Positions 1-5,991 of a stretch of 5,991 bases of DNA are shown here, one piece after another. How positions within the stretch are numbered: the first letter of the stretch is position 1; every line of letters starts with the position of its first letter. The stretch spans positions 1-5,991 of the forward strand of contig CACZHN010000151.1 in NCBI GenBank assembly GCA_902780985.1, read 5' to 3'. The notes under the pieces were generated by a model. The model searched no databases. It saw only the letters and a list, made by a program, of their open reading frames with translations, and was not told the DNA's origin. Source of the stretch: an uncultured Lachnospiraceae bacterium. Its GTDB lineage: Bacteria > Bacillota_A > Clostridia > Lachnospirales > Lachnospiraceae. Position numbers and translations under genes: made by a program.

Positions 1-42
1 ATTATTTTATATAGATATACAGACACCAGGCTGACTTTTCTT
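1..42. other. AT-rich end segment beyond the folC stop
   Basis: These 42 bases lie downstream of the folC stop codon. They are AT-rich compared with the following 4.6 kb. Read on the minus strand, one alternative frame stays open to the window edge and another closes with TAA at positions 4-2. No inverted repeat followed by a T-run is evident, so I cannot call a terminator. The segment may be the rest of folC after a frameshift, or foreign sequence at a contig edge. Confidence 0.4.
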
Positions 43-729
43 CTAACCTCTTTGTTTCTCTTTGGAATCCTCATCGATAAGCATATAAGAAGGATCCGAA
101 GCGAATACAGGTGCGCCTGTCTTGAATATTCCGGCCTTCTCTGAGGTTATCTGCTCGATGGTCTCCCCGAGTCTGTCCTGATGATCAAAGCCGATCGAAG
201 TGATTACTGCAGCAAGAGGATCGTCGAACACATTGGTCGAATCAAGTCTTCCTCCAAGCCCAGTCTCCAGGACCACAATGTCAGTATCATTCTCCTTAAA
301 CCAAAGATATCCCAAGGCCGTCATAAGCTCGAATTCGGTAGGATGCTCGAAGCCTCTTGAAGTCATGTTATCCGAGGCATCCTTGACCATCTGTGAAAGC
401 CTTGCCAGATCGTCATCTTTTATCTCGCCTTCAGTTTCATCGCTGACCAGCCTGTCCAAACCTTCAGCACCGTCAATTATCCTGAGTCTTTCCGAAAAGC
501 GCTCGAGGAACGGAGACGTATAAACACCCACTTTATATCCGGCCTGAGCCAGGCATGAACTTAAAAATGTAACGACCGATCCTTTACCGTTGGTGCCTGC
601 CACATGGACTACCTTAAGATCCTTCTGAGGCTGCCCCAGAAGTCTGTCCAGTTCAATCATGCGCTCAAGTCCGAGATTAATCCCGAACTTAGCAGAATCC
701 TTAATAAACTCCGGAACACTGTCAGTCAT
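43..729 (-). CDS. folC: Folylpolyglutamate synthase / dihydrofolate synthase, C-terminally truncated
   Basis: FolC is a cytosolic Mur-ligase-family enzyme that uses ATP to add glutamate to dihydropteroate or to folates. The N-terminal and central domain hallmarks are all present: the P-loop GTNGKGS at residues 45-51, the SPFLERFSERLRI stretch at 72-84, ETGLGGRLDSTN at 155-166, TSIGFDHQDRLG at 177-188 with its conserved His, and EKAG at 197-200 holding the usual Lys. The ATG start fits the family N-terminus, which leads into KFGINLGLERM. It is preceded by GAGGA 11 nt upstream, inside gtrA, and the gene overlaps the end of gtrA by 8 nt, suggesting translational coupling. The reading frame ends at TAG after 228 residues, whereas the family is usually about 420-450, so the whole C-terminal glutamate-ligase domain is absent. 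After roughly residue 222 the sequence no longer reads clearly like FolC. A frameshift, sequencing error, contig-edge artefact or real decay are all possible. Identity of the retained part is secure. Confidence 0.93.
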   Translation of the reverse strand: MTDSVPEFIKDSAKFGINLGLERMIELDRLLGQPQKDLKVVHVAGTNGKGSVVTFLSSCLAQAGYKVGVYTSPFLERFSERLRIIDGAEGLDRLVSDETEGEIKDDDLARLSQMVKDASDNMTSRGFEHPTEFELMTALGYLWFKENDTDIVVLETGLGGRLDSTNVFDDPLAAVITSIGFDHQDRLGETIEQITSEKAGIFKTGAPVFASDPSYMLIDEDSKEKQRG

Positions 730-1291
730 CTTCTATTATTTCCTCACTTTTACCGCGCTTATTTCTGGCCTTGAAAACTACCCACTTACTCATGATGTAG
801 TTCATAAGAATCAGCACGCAATTGCTGACGATTTTTATAACATAAAGACATGTGCACTTAAAGCCAAAGATTGAAAACAGAACAGTGCTCTGCTCAAGGC
901 CCATATGCGATTCAACCCAGTAGACCATGAACGAAAACAATGATACTTCAATCAGAAAAAACGACAGAAGCCTCGCAGCCGCGAAGCCGAGGAGTTCAAG
1001 GAAATAATTGCCGTGTGATCTGAAAACGAACAGACGGTTGGTGTAATGAGCCGTAACTATGGTGACTACCCATGACACCAGCTGCTTGATCAGAAGGCTC
1101 GAATCATAAGCGTGCCCGAAAAAGCTGATATCAATGGACTCCGTGATGATAAGGTCCATGATTACAAAAGAGACGAAATTGGCAAGAGCAGTAAATACAC
1201 CCGCGAACGGATACATTATCAGCTGGCGCAGATTCTCCTGCTTAGACGTGAGTTCATCACTGCCGAAAACTAATTCCTTTACTGTCATCAT
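722..1291 (-). CDS. GtrA-family polytopic membrane protein
   Basis: This 189-residue protein has four hydrophobic segments, at about 25-49, 66-90, 98-126 and 146-173, the architecture of the GtrA/DPMS-like family. Family-style motifs follow helices two and four: TNRLFVF at 84-90 and an Asn-containing helix ending KWVVFK at 169-174. GtrA-like proteins are generally thought to help move lipid-linked sugars across the membrane or assist glycosyltransferases in envelope polysaccharide decoration. The specific substrate cannot be read here. Its ATG shares one base with the TGA of the upstream surface-protein gene (TGATG), and no strong ribosome binding site is visible, so translation probably depends on re-initiation. 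A second Met directly follows the first, so the start could be one codon later. The charged C-terminal tail overlaps the folC start. No glycosyltransferase gene, the common partner of gtrA, lies in the window. Confidence 0.85.
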   Translation of the reverse strand: MMTVKELVFGSDELTSKQENLRQLIMYPFAGVFTALANFVSFVIMDLIITESIDISFFGHAYDSSLLIKQLVSWVVTIVTAHYTNRLFVFRSHGNYFLELLGFAAARLLSFFLIEVSLFSFMVYWVESHMGLEQSTVLFSIFGFKCTCLYVIKIVSNCVLILMNYIMSKWVVFKARNKRGKSEEIIEDD

Positions 1292-2739
1292 CAGACTCGC
1301 TTCGGTCTCGGATTCGTTCTGTTATTGACGACCTTTCTGATCGCATATGTCATGATGACGATAAATATCGACTGAAGAACACTTAACATGAGGAACAGAT
1401 AGAACATATTCTGGTATACGCGTTCAGCCGTCTGCTCTACGCTCTTGTATAAATAAAAAGTTCCGGTATCGGGATCATAGTAATAGAAACTGTCATCTCC
1501 CATGTCGTTACGCATATAGCAGATAAAGTTGCCGTCACGGTTGACATATCCCTGCATCTGCACGCCGCCAATCTCCGCGGTGCCCTCGCTGAAGCCTCTG
1601 GGCAGAGTTACACCATCAGGCAGCTCGATAGCCGTCAGAACGCTTCCCACAGTGACGACAGTGCTCTCCGGGGTATAAGCCTCCGCGATACCCGAGACGG
1701 GATTGTAGAAATACAAAGCGGGATTATCAGTACCGTTATAAACATAAACAAGCACACTCACTACTCCGTCCTTGGCAAACACCGGAACAGAATAACCGTT
1801 GATGGTTCTGGTAGTCTGCGTGAAACCTTCCGGTATGGAAAGATTCGCAGGGAAAGTCATGAATGTATAAGTTACTCCGAATGTATCGACGAAGCCTGAA
1901 CCTTCAGGAATATAGTTCTCCTGGCGGTTAACAAAAATGCGGTAATCTTTCCATCTGATTCCATCCTGAGCGAGGACGTGGATGGAGACTATGTTCTCAC
2001 CGGATGACAGCTCATCCGCGCCGTCGATGGAGACAGTTGCCTGAAGATTATTAGGAACGGCATTGACAACAATACTCGTAACATCACGGCTGACTGTGGC
2101 CGAATACTCGAACACCTGAGGATCAAAAGCAGGTGTCATCGTTATACCCTCGATAGACAGCGATGCAAGAGTGGCATCGGTGGATACACCGTGAGCGATA
2201 TTTATCGTAAGAGCGCCTGAAGAATACGAGGACAGAATAGATCCGTCCGCCTTCTTGAAGGTTCCTGTGGACGCAATATTTACAGTCGTATCACCATCAG
2301 CATCAGCAGTCGCCCTCAAAGATACCTGGAACAGAGTCGTCTCTACATCCGCACTGAAAGGAGCGATCGTATTACCCGTCTCCTCATCAATGATCTCGAC
2401 GAACGCTGAAGATACTGTGATTGAACCCGGCTCTTCAGAATCTATCGTGAAATTGTATCCGGACAGAACATCTGCCGGAGTTACGGAAACGAAATCAAAC
2501 TGCGTATCATCATAAGTGATCAGTACAGGTCCGAAGGTGGTGATGGAATCGAATTCATCACATGTGACATTTATGGTAATAGTGTCACCGGGATTGACCG
2601 TCTGAGTCTGAGTCGAAAGCGAAAGAACAACGGTTCCGTCAGCTTTAACGATACCGAAAGCATATGGAAGCACTGCCAGAGCTGCGAACAATGCAGTCAT
2701 GACTCTTATCAGTATGCCTTTGTGCCCCCTTCTGCTCAC
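1291..2739 (-). CDS. Membrane-anchored surface protein with cohesin-like and cadherin-like domains
   Basis: This 482-residue protein starts at GTG. It has a signal peptide (basic start, hydrophobic core about 11-30, likely cleavage after VKA at 31-33). A cohesin-like beta-sandwich follows at about 36-181, recognised by the early NPGDTITINVT strand, the LITYDD...FVSVTP stretch and the late LFQVSLRATA strand. A cadherin-like beta-sandwich domain lies at about 187-271 (LASLSIEG at its start, FDPQVFEYSATV, then DYRIFVNR). Residues 300-435 hold two diverged copies of a ~60-residue unit, described separately. One hydrophobic helix at 445-467 is followed by a basic tail ending RPKRV, so the mature protein should be held in the membrane with its domains outside. 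No dockerin, LPXTG motif or catalytic domain is seen. It probably binds a ligand or protein at the cell surface; the partner is unknown. It lies 11 nt after a glucosaminidase gene that also carries a cadherin-like domain, and overlaps gtrA by 1 nt. Confidence 0.85.
   Translation of the reverse strand: MSRRGHKGILIRVMTALFAALAVLPYAFGIVKADGTVVLSLSTQTQTVNPGDTITINVTCDEFDSITTFGPVLITYDDTQFDFVSVTPADVLSGYNFTIDSEEPGSITVSSAFVEIIDEETGNTIAPFSADVETTLFQVSLRATADADGDTTVNIASTGTFKKADGSILSSYSSGALTINIAHGVSTDATLASLSIEGITMTPAFDPQVFEYSATVSRDVTSIVVNAVPNNLQATVSIDGADELSSGENIVSIHVLAQDGIRWKDYRIFVNRQENYIPEGSGFVDTFGVTYTFMTFPANLSIPEGFTQTTRTINGYSVPVFAKDGVVSVLVYVYNGTDNPALYFYNPVSGIAEAYTPESTVVTVGSVLTAIELPDGVTLPRGFSEGTAEIGGVQMQGYVNRDGNFICYMRNDMGDDSFYYYDPDTGTFYLYKSVEQTAERVYQNMFYLFLMLSVLQSIFIVIMTYAIRKVVNNRTNPRPKRV
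1435..1842 (-). repeat. Two tandem copies of an unassigned ~60-residue protein unit
   Basis: Within the surface protein, residues 300-359 (bases 1663-1842) and 377-435 (bases 1435-1611) align by eye. Both begin with a Pro-x-Gly-Phe motif (IPEGF, LPRGF), then have a short polar stretch with Ile-x-Gly (TING, EIGG), then strand-like residues before a Tyr-rich block. Both close with a Tyr-Asn/Asp-Pro-x-x-Gly motif (YFYNPVSG, YYYDPDTG) and a further Tyr. A 17-residue linker separates them. The copies are diverged at the DNA level, so this is an ancient domain duplication rather than a recent DNA repeat. I do not recognise a named family for the unit. Confidence 0.7.
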
Positions 2740-2745
2740 TGATCT

Positions 2746-2752
2746 TCACCTC
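2746..2752 (-). promoter_or_regulatory. Ribosome binding site deciding a GTG start
   Basis: On the minus strand GAGGTGA lies 6 nt before the GTG at 2739. It is a strong Shine-Dalgarno sequence overlapping the TGA stop of the upstream glucosaminidase gene. It supports GTG rather than a later ATG as the start of the surface protein, which also gives a complete signal peptide, and it suggests that the two genes are co-translated from one message. Confidence 0.8.
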
Positions 2753-4679
2753 ACGGCATCTGCCCGTATGTATCAGGAATGCTCGTATAAACAGGAATCT
2801 GGAATTCGAACGCCTGATCGAGCATACCGCTTGAAGCATAGCTTCTGAAATATCTTTGACCTTCCGTGTATGCCATGGAGATATTCTGGGCATACTGGTG
2901 ATTATATAGACCGTCATTATTACTGATAACATCAAACTTCTGGAAATAGAGAGTATCCTGATCTATTCCGATATAGCTCTGGGCAATCCAGAGAGCGCCT
3001 CCGGTTATCGCATCCTGAGGATTATCCCACGGCAGAAGCAGTGCAGCTTCAGCTTCATCGATGGTCTCAAGTTCGGGATTAGATCCCCACATCGCATATC
3101 TGGCGCCATTGATGAGGGCACCGTTCTCGATGGTCGGATCCGGAACGGAACCTATGTTGTAGAAGTTATAGTATCCTTCATATCCCGGCAGCGTTCCGGA
3201 ACAAAGCAGAGACTGACCGTTATAACCCATCTCCTGTATGATTCTGCTGGAGAGCAGATAAGGAGATACGCCTGCAGTCTGACCTGCATTGTATATCATC
3301 TGTGCATAATCAGGATCCGTTGTATCCATAAAGCTTCCGGATACCATAGTCCTTACGCCGTCAACAGACTGTACAGCCTCATTAAAGGACAAAGTCTCGA
3401 ATGAGAATATGTGAACCTGATCAAGATAATTTCTTGGATCCAGGAAGTAACGAACCGTCTCATTGGTAGCTGCATGCCAGCCGCCTCCGTCATACTCGGG
3501 GCTGGAAGAATCGGCCCATGAAGGATTCGAGTAGATATTGGCAAGGCTTCTGGATCCGCTGTCCTCATAATCAAGAACCGTATAGAAATCCAGGCCGGTG
3601 TTATAAGGCGTGAATATGTAATTGGGATGCACGGAATGAAGCAGCCATAATCCGCTTCCGTAGCTTGCCGGGAACAAAGACAGCGTGTCCTCGCAGAAGG
3701 TTCCCGCGTCATCACCGATAAGAACATGTATGCGGTAGTTATTCGTGATGCCGTCAAACGAATGAACTGACAGCGTGATCGTATTCTCGCCCTGATCCAA
3801 TGAGAATGATCCTCCTAAGGGTATCTGCTCAGTTCTCAGAGGAGTCTCAAGTGTGGCAGTCAAAGTGGCGAAGTTTCCTTCACGTGCAGAAGCATTGAGA
3901 GTAACATCAGCTATCTGGTCGGGAGACATATATCCGTAGTCCATAAGTCTGCCCTCATATGAAGGAACATATCCGACATCAAGTCCTGTTCCGGTGTATG
4001 TGAGATCCAGATTTTCAAGGACACCGTTAAGAGGAATGAAGGTTAAGTCTTCGTAATCCACTGTCATGATGTTATTGTTCATGTCCTGTACATCGATCTC
4101 ACGGTTGTAATTAGACGCATCCGTGATATCTATCACAGAGACATTGGGATCACTTGAATCATCATTGATAACAGCGACATAGCTGCCGTCATAATAAGCC
4201 GCTTCCCTGCTCTGTATCATGGTATAGCTTACAGCTCCCGTATGATCCTCGTTAAGAGCTCCTCGTTCAACTTTTACATAGAATGTGTTCGTAACTCCGG
4301 GAAGACCTGTGTCTTCGGAGATCGTCATAACATCCTGTCTCGCGGCTCTTAAGATCTCACAGTCAGTTCCGGGAATATCGTTATAACCTACGAGCGTACC
4401 GTAAGCGTCGAAGATCGAAACCTTGATGTCTCCTGAAAGATTGACAAAGTTGATATATGCATTGCTGTCACCGGCATTCAGAACGTACCATGAAGCCTGA
4501 TGGCTCTCACCGATAGATCCCGGCTGAACATTATTATTTACGAGCGTCATCGTATCCGGAACAAAGATCTGTCCTCCGGTAAGAACTGTACCTCTTCCGT
4601 CAGAAGATCTCAGAAGGATCAGAACCTCATGAGAACCTGCAGATACACCATTACTGTTCCAGGACATAACGAAGTTCTT
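2751..4679 (-). CDS. Cell-wall N-acetylglucosaminidase with cadherin-like domain, 5'-truncated
   Basis: The C-terminal half matches the clostridial endo-beta-N-acetylglucosaminidase (GH73/LytB-like) arrangement. Residues are numbered from an in-frame ATG at 4724 that is not the real start. A pre-catalytic segment at about 349-460 contains FPASYGSGLWLLHSVHPNY, the TGLDFYTVL stretch, the FLDPRNYL stretch and FSFETLSF. The catalytic-type region at 464-632 has AGVSPYLLSSRIIQEMG, whose Glu498 is the likely acid. A cadherin-like domain lies at about 265-337. Further upstream are beta-rich segments: about 22-58 (SWNSNGVSAGSHEV, SSDGRG) and about 65-152, perhaps PPC-like. The enzyme should cut glycan strands of peptidoglycan outside the cell. 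No signal peptide or start remains, because recognisable sequence ends at about residue 17-20, where the DNA becomes the antisense of the deaminase gene. Residues 1-15 from the 4724 ATG are therefore not part of this protein. The real gene would continue upstream with more repeats and a signal peptide. Confidence 0.85.
   Translation of the reverse strand, partial: KNFVMSWNSNGVSAGSHEVLILLRSSDGRGTVLTGGQIFVPDTMTLVNNNVQPGSIGESHQASWYVLNAGDSNAYINFVNLSGDIKVSIFDAYGTLVGYNDIPGTDCEILRAARQDVMTISEDTGLPGVTNTFYVKVERGALNEDHTGAVSYTMIQSREAAYYDGSYVAVINDDSSDPNVSVIDITDASNYNREIDVQDMNNNIMTVDYEDLTFIPLNGVLENLDLTYTGTGLDVGYVPSYEGRLMDYGYMSPDQIADVTLNASAREGNFATLTATLETPLRTEQIPLGGSFSLDQGENTITLSVHSFDGITNNYRIHVLIGDDAGTFCEDTLSLFPASYGSGLWLLHSVHPNYIFTPYNTGLDFYTVLDYEDSGSRSLANIYSNPSWADSSSPEYDGGGWHAATNETVRYFLDPRNYLDQVHIFSFETLSFNEAVQSVDGVRTMVSGSFMDTTDPDYAQMIYNAGQTAGVSPYLLSSRIIQEMGYNGQSLLCSGTLPGYEGYYNFYNIGSVPDPTIENGALINGARYAMWGSNPELETIDEAEAALLLPWDNPQDAITGGALWIAQSYIGIDQDTLYFQKFDVISNNDGLYNHQYAQNISMAYTEGQRYFRSYASSGMLDQAFEFQIPVYTSIPDTYGQMP
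4662..4679. other. Junction between two unrelated sequences
   Basis: About 18 bases are shared by the two flanking coding regions. On the minus strand they encode the N-terminal edge of the glucosaminidase fragment (KNFVMS, just before WNSNG). On the plus strand they encode the first recognisable deaminase residues (GHNEVL). To the left, family homology exists only on the minus strand; to the right, only on the plus strand. Base composition and codon use also change here. No start codon, ribosome binding site or promoter separates the two genes. This is what a chimeric contig join through a short identical word would look like. Confidence 0.75.
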
Positions 4680-5009
4680 AAGAATAACGATCCAACATGT
4701 CATGGTGAAATCATGGCAATCCATAAAGCCTGTAAGAAACTAGGCACTTTTGATTTAAGCGGTTGTGAAATCTACACAACTGGTGAACCATGCCCAATGT
4801 GTATGTCCGCAATTTTGTGGGCCAACATTGAAAAAGTTTATTATGGCTGCAATATCTTGGATACCGAAGATATCGGTTTCAGAGATAAGAAATTCTACGA
4901 AATGCAACAAATCGATGCGCGTAAACAATTCGTTCACGAATTAGATCGTAAGCAATGCCTTAAACTTTATGGCGAATATAAACGCATCGCTGATAAGGTC
5001 AATTACTAA
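4662..5009 (+). CDS. Guanine deaminase-like nucleoside/nucleobase deaminase, N-terminally truncated
   Basis: The 115 residues from 4662 match the cytidine/deoxycytidylate deaminase-like zinc fold, closest in style to bacterial guanine deaminase (GuaD). The first zinc motif is HGE (His 4701-4703, Glu 4707-4709) within NNDPTCHGEIMAI. The second is PCPMC (4788-4802) within TTGEPCPMCMSAILWANI. YYGCNILDTEDIGFRDK and a C-terminal LYGEYKRIADKVNY helix follow, as in ~155-residue family members. Such enzymes hydrolyse guanine to xanthine or act on related bases in the cytosol. The first ~40-50 residues (helix 1, the GGPFGAVIV-type strands) are missing. The frame stays open upstream to an ATG at 4500, but that part encodes nothing family-like and is antisense to the glucosaminidase gene, so I exclude it. 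The gene overlaps the permease by 1 nt, consistent with a salvage operon. Substrate is inferred from family resemblance; the fragment as shown would not fold normally. Confidence 0.87.
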   Translation, partial: GHNEVLKNNDPTCHGEIMAIHKACKKLGTFDLSGCEIYTTGEPCPMCMSAILWANIEKVYYGCNILDTEDIGFRDKKFYEMQQIDARKQFVHELDRKQCLKLYGEYKRIADKVNY

Positions 5010-5991
5010 TGGGTAGTTTTTTTGGTGATTTAGGTAACGGCATTAAAAGTGTCTTTAAAGGACCTGCCTCAAAAGACAATCTTTTTAATCTTGATAATCG
5101 TGTTCCTTTAAAGAATGCGATACCTTTTGGTATTCAACATGTTCTCGCTATGTTTGCGGCGAACATCACTCCAATTATTATTGTCTTCTCCGTTCTCGGC
5201 TTATTAGGCACTGATTTTGCTATTTATTCAATGCTTGGCGCCTTATTTATGGCGGGTATTGGCACAATTATCCAATTATTCATCGGTGCGAGATTACCAA
5301 TAGTTATTGGTACATCTTTCACATTTGTCCCTATCTTTATTACCATTGGTCTAAGTGCTGGTGGTGGCGAAAACGCCTACTATACCATCATGGGTTCAAT
5401 TATCGTAGGTGGTCTTTTCGCTACGATATTCTCTTTGTTCTATAGATGGTGGGGCAAAATCATTAAACCAATCGTTCCAGCCATTGTTGTTTTAGGTATT
5501 GGTTTATCATTATTAGCTAGTGGCGCGAATAGCTTCTTTGGTGGTACAAACGTTATTTCTCAAATCATTGAAACAGGTGAGACCGCTGCAGGAGTTGCCT
5601 ATTACTGGTATATCATCGTGGCGCTAGTCACAATCATTGCCGCGTTATTATGGTCATTATTAATTAAGGGTGTTTGGAAAAACATCAATATCATTGTTGG
5701 TATTGCGGTTGGCTATATCGTTAGTTGCTGTATTCCTGGTATGGTGGATTTCTCTGGTTTAGTCATTAATACAAACCAATTAATTGGTTCACACGGTATC
5801 TTTGATTTCCCACATTTCCTTAACATCACAAAACTACAATTTGCACCTGTTCCATGTATTCTCACATCTGTGTGCTTTATCTGCGCGATTATCGAAGCCA
5901 TTGGTGATACAACCGCCTTAGCGGTCTCTGGCTTAAATAGAAATCCAACTCCACGTGAATTAGGTGGTGCTTTAGCTTTTGATGGTCTTAA
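5009..5991 (+). CDS. NCS2-family uracil/xanthine-type permease, runs off the window end
   Basis: An open frame begins at the ATG at 5009, which shares its A with the deaminase TAA (TAATG), and continues for 327 residues to the window edge. An AAGG 10 nt upstream could serve as a weak ribosome binding site. The protein is very hydrophobic, with about eight membrane segments visible (roughly 37-62, 72-95, 98-115, 126-145, 150-170, 198-220, 226-242, 283-305). NCS2 hallmarks are GIQHVLAMFAANITPI at 41-56 with the conserved Gln-His pair, GTSFTFVP at 101-108, and IIEAIGDTTALA at 294-305, whose Glu296 matches the substrate-binding carboxylate of helix 8. The family signature with the NxG motif should follow just beyond the window. 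It probably imports xanthine, guanine or uracil with protons; which base cannot be decided. Co-transcription with a guanine deaminase-like gene favours purines. Leu is mostly TTA, unlike the left part of the window. Confidence 0.9.
   Translation, partial: MGSFFGDLGNGIKSVFKGPASKDNLFNLDNRVPLKNAIPFGIQHVLAMFAANITPIIIVFSVLGLLGTDFAIYSMLGALFMAGIGTIIQLFIGARLPIVIGTSFTFVPIFITIGLSAGGGENAYYTIMGSIIVGGLFATIFSLFYRWWGKIIKPIVPAIVVLGIGLSLLASGANSFFGGTNVISQIIETGETAAGVAYYWYIIVALVTIIAALLWSLLIKGVWKNINIIVGIAVGYIVSCCIPGMVDFSGLVINTNQLIGSHGIFDFPHFLNITKLQFAPVPCILTSVCFICAIIEAIGDTTALAVSGLNRNPTPRELGGALAFDGL

Noticed and set aside
200..523. Plus-strand open frame opposite folC
   Set aside because: Low-complexity Ser-rich translation, antisense to a confident gene, no ribosome binding site: a shadow frame.
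659..874. Plus-strand open frame opposite the folC/gtrA overlap
   Set aside because: It spans two real antisense genes and resembles no known protein.
2255..2515. Plus-strand open frame opposite the cohesin-like region
   Set aside because: Antisense shadow with Ser/Val-rich composition and no supporting signals.
2645..2935. Minus-strand open frame across the glucosaminidase/surface-protein boundary
   Set aside because: It is out of frame with two well-supported genes and shows no domain or initiation signal.
3353..3757. Minus-strand open frame inside the glucosaminidase
   Set aside because: It is a frame-shifted reading of the catalytic half, rich in Arg, Ile and Ser with no recognisable domain.
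4500..4661. N-terminal extension of the deaminase frame back to an ATG at 4500
   Set aside because: The residues encoded here have no deaminase character and are the antisense of a well-recognised glucosaminidase region; the frame is open only by chance.
1291..4679. Cellulosome scaffold operon
   Set aside because: There is only one cohesin-like domain, with no dockerin, carbohydrate-binding module or plant-polysaccharide hydrolase; the only enzyme is a wall glucosaminidase.
4640..4720. Divergent promoter region between the two oppositely oriented genes
   Set aside because: There is no intergenic space: coding homology reaches the join from both sides, and no -10/-35 pair or ribosome binding site is evident.
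4680..4724. ATG at 4724 as the start of the glucosaminidase
   Set aside because: The first ~15 residues are the antisense of the deaminase zinc-motif region and include no signal peptide, so this is not a real start.
4755..4937. Minus-strand open frame opposite the deaminase
   Set aside because: Antisense of the conserved PCPMC region; no independent coding evidence.
5713..5901. Minus-strand open frame opposite the permease
   Set aside because: It lies entirely within the NCS2 coding sequence, which is strongly supported on the plus strand.
4662..5991. Alternative genetic code (UGA = Trp) in the AT-rich, Mollicutes-like right half
   Set aside because: Trp positions visible in the deaminase and permease use TGG and no in-frame TGA occurs, so the sequence gives no sign of reassignment.

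Overview
The window reads as two unrelated pieces of bacterial DNA joined near position 4,670. The left piece (about 1 to 4,680) is moderate in GC. All of its genes lie on the minus strand, tightly packed with short overlaps or gaps. Its surface proteins (cohesin-like and cadherin-like beta-sandwich domains, a clostridial-type glucosaminidase) suggest an anaerobic Clostridia/Lachnospiraceae- or Saccharofermentans-like gut or rumen organism. The right piece (about 4,660 to 5,991) is visibly more AT-rich, is read on the plus strand and strongly prefers TTA for Leu and CCA for Pro. It looks like a different low-GC Firmicute (Bacilli/Mollicutes-like). Taxonomy is inference from codon use and domain style only.

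Left piece, in transcription order (right to left): a secreted-type N-acetylglucosaminidase missing its 5' end at the junction (2,751-~4,679); a membrane-anchored surface protein with a signal peptide, cohesin-like domain, cadherin-like domain, two tandem copies of an unassigned ~60-residue unit and a C-terminal transmembrane helix (1,291-2,739); a GtrA-family four-helix membrane protein (722-1,291); and folC, which stops after 228 residues, about half the normal length (43-729). Junctions of 11 nt, -1 nt and -8 nt imply one polycistronic, translationally coupled unit. The likely theme is cell-wall remodelling and envelope proteins, with a folate gene at the distal end.

Right piece: a zinc-dependent nucleobase/nucleoside deaminase of the guanine deaminase type lacking about its first 40-50 residues (4,662-5,009), overlapping by 1 nt an NCS2 (uracil/xanthine-type) permease that runs off the window end (5,009-5,991+). 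This is a purine or pyrimidine uptake and salvage pair.

The key oddity is the junction. Two genes pointing away from each other both lose their 5' ends at the same ~18 bp, with no room for starts or promoters. That is best explained by a chimeric assembly join, less likely by a real recombination. I see no RNA gene, CRISPR array, insertion sequence or convincing terminator, and no convincing new system. The best biological lead is the tandem unassigned domain in the cohesin/cadherin-like surface protein.
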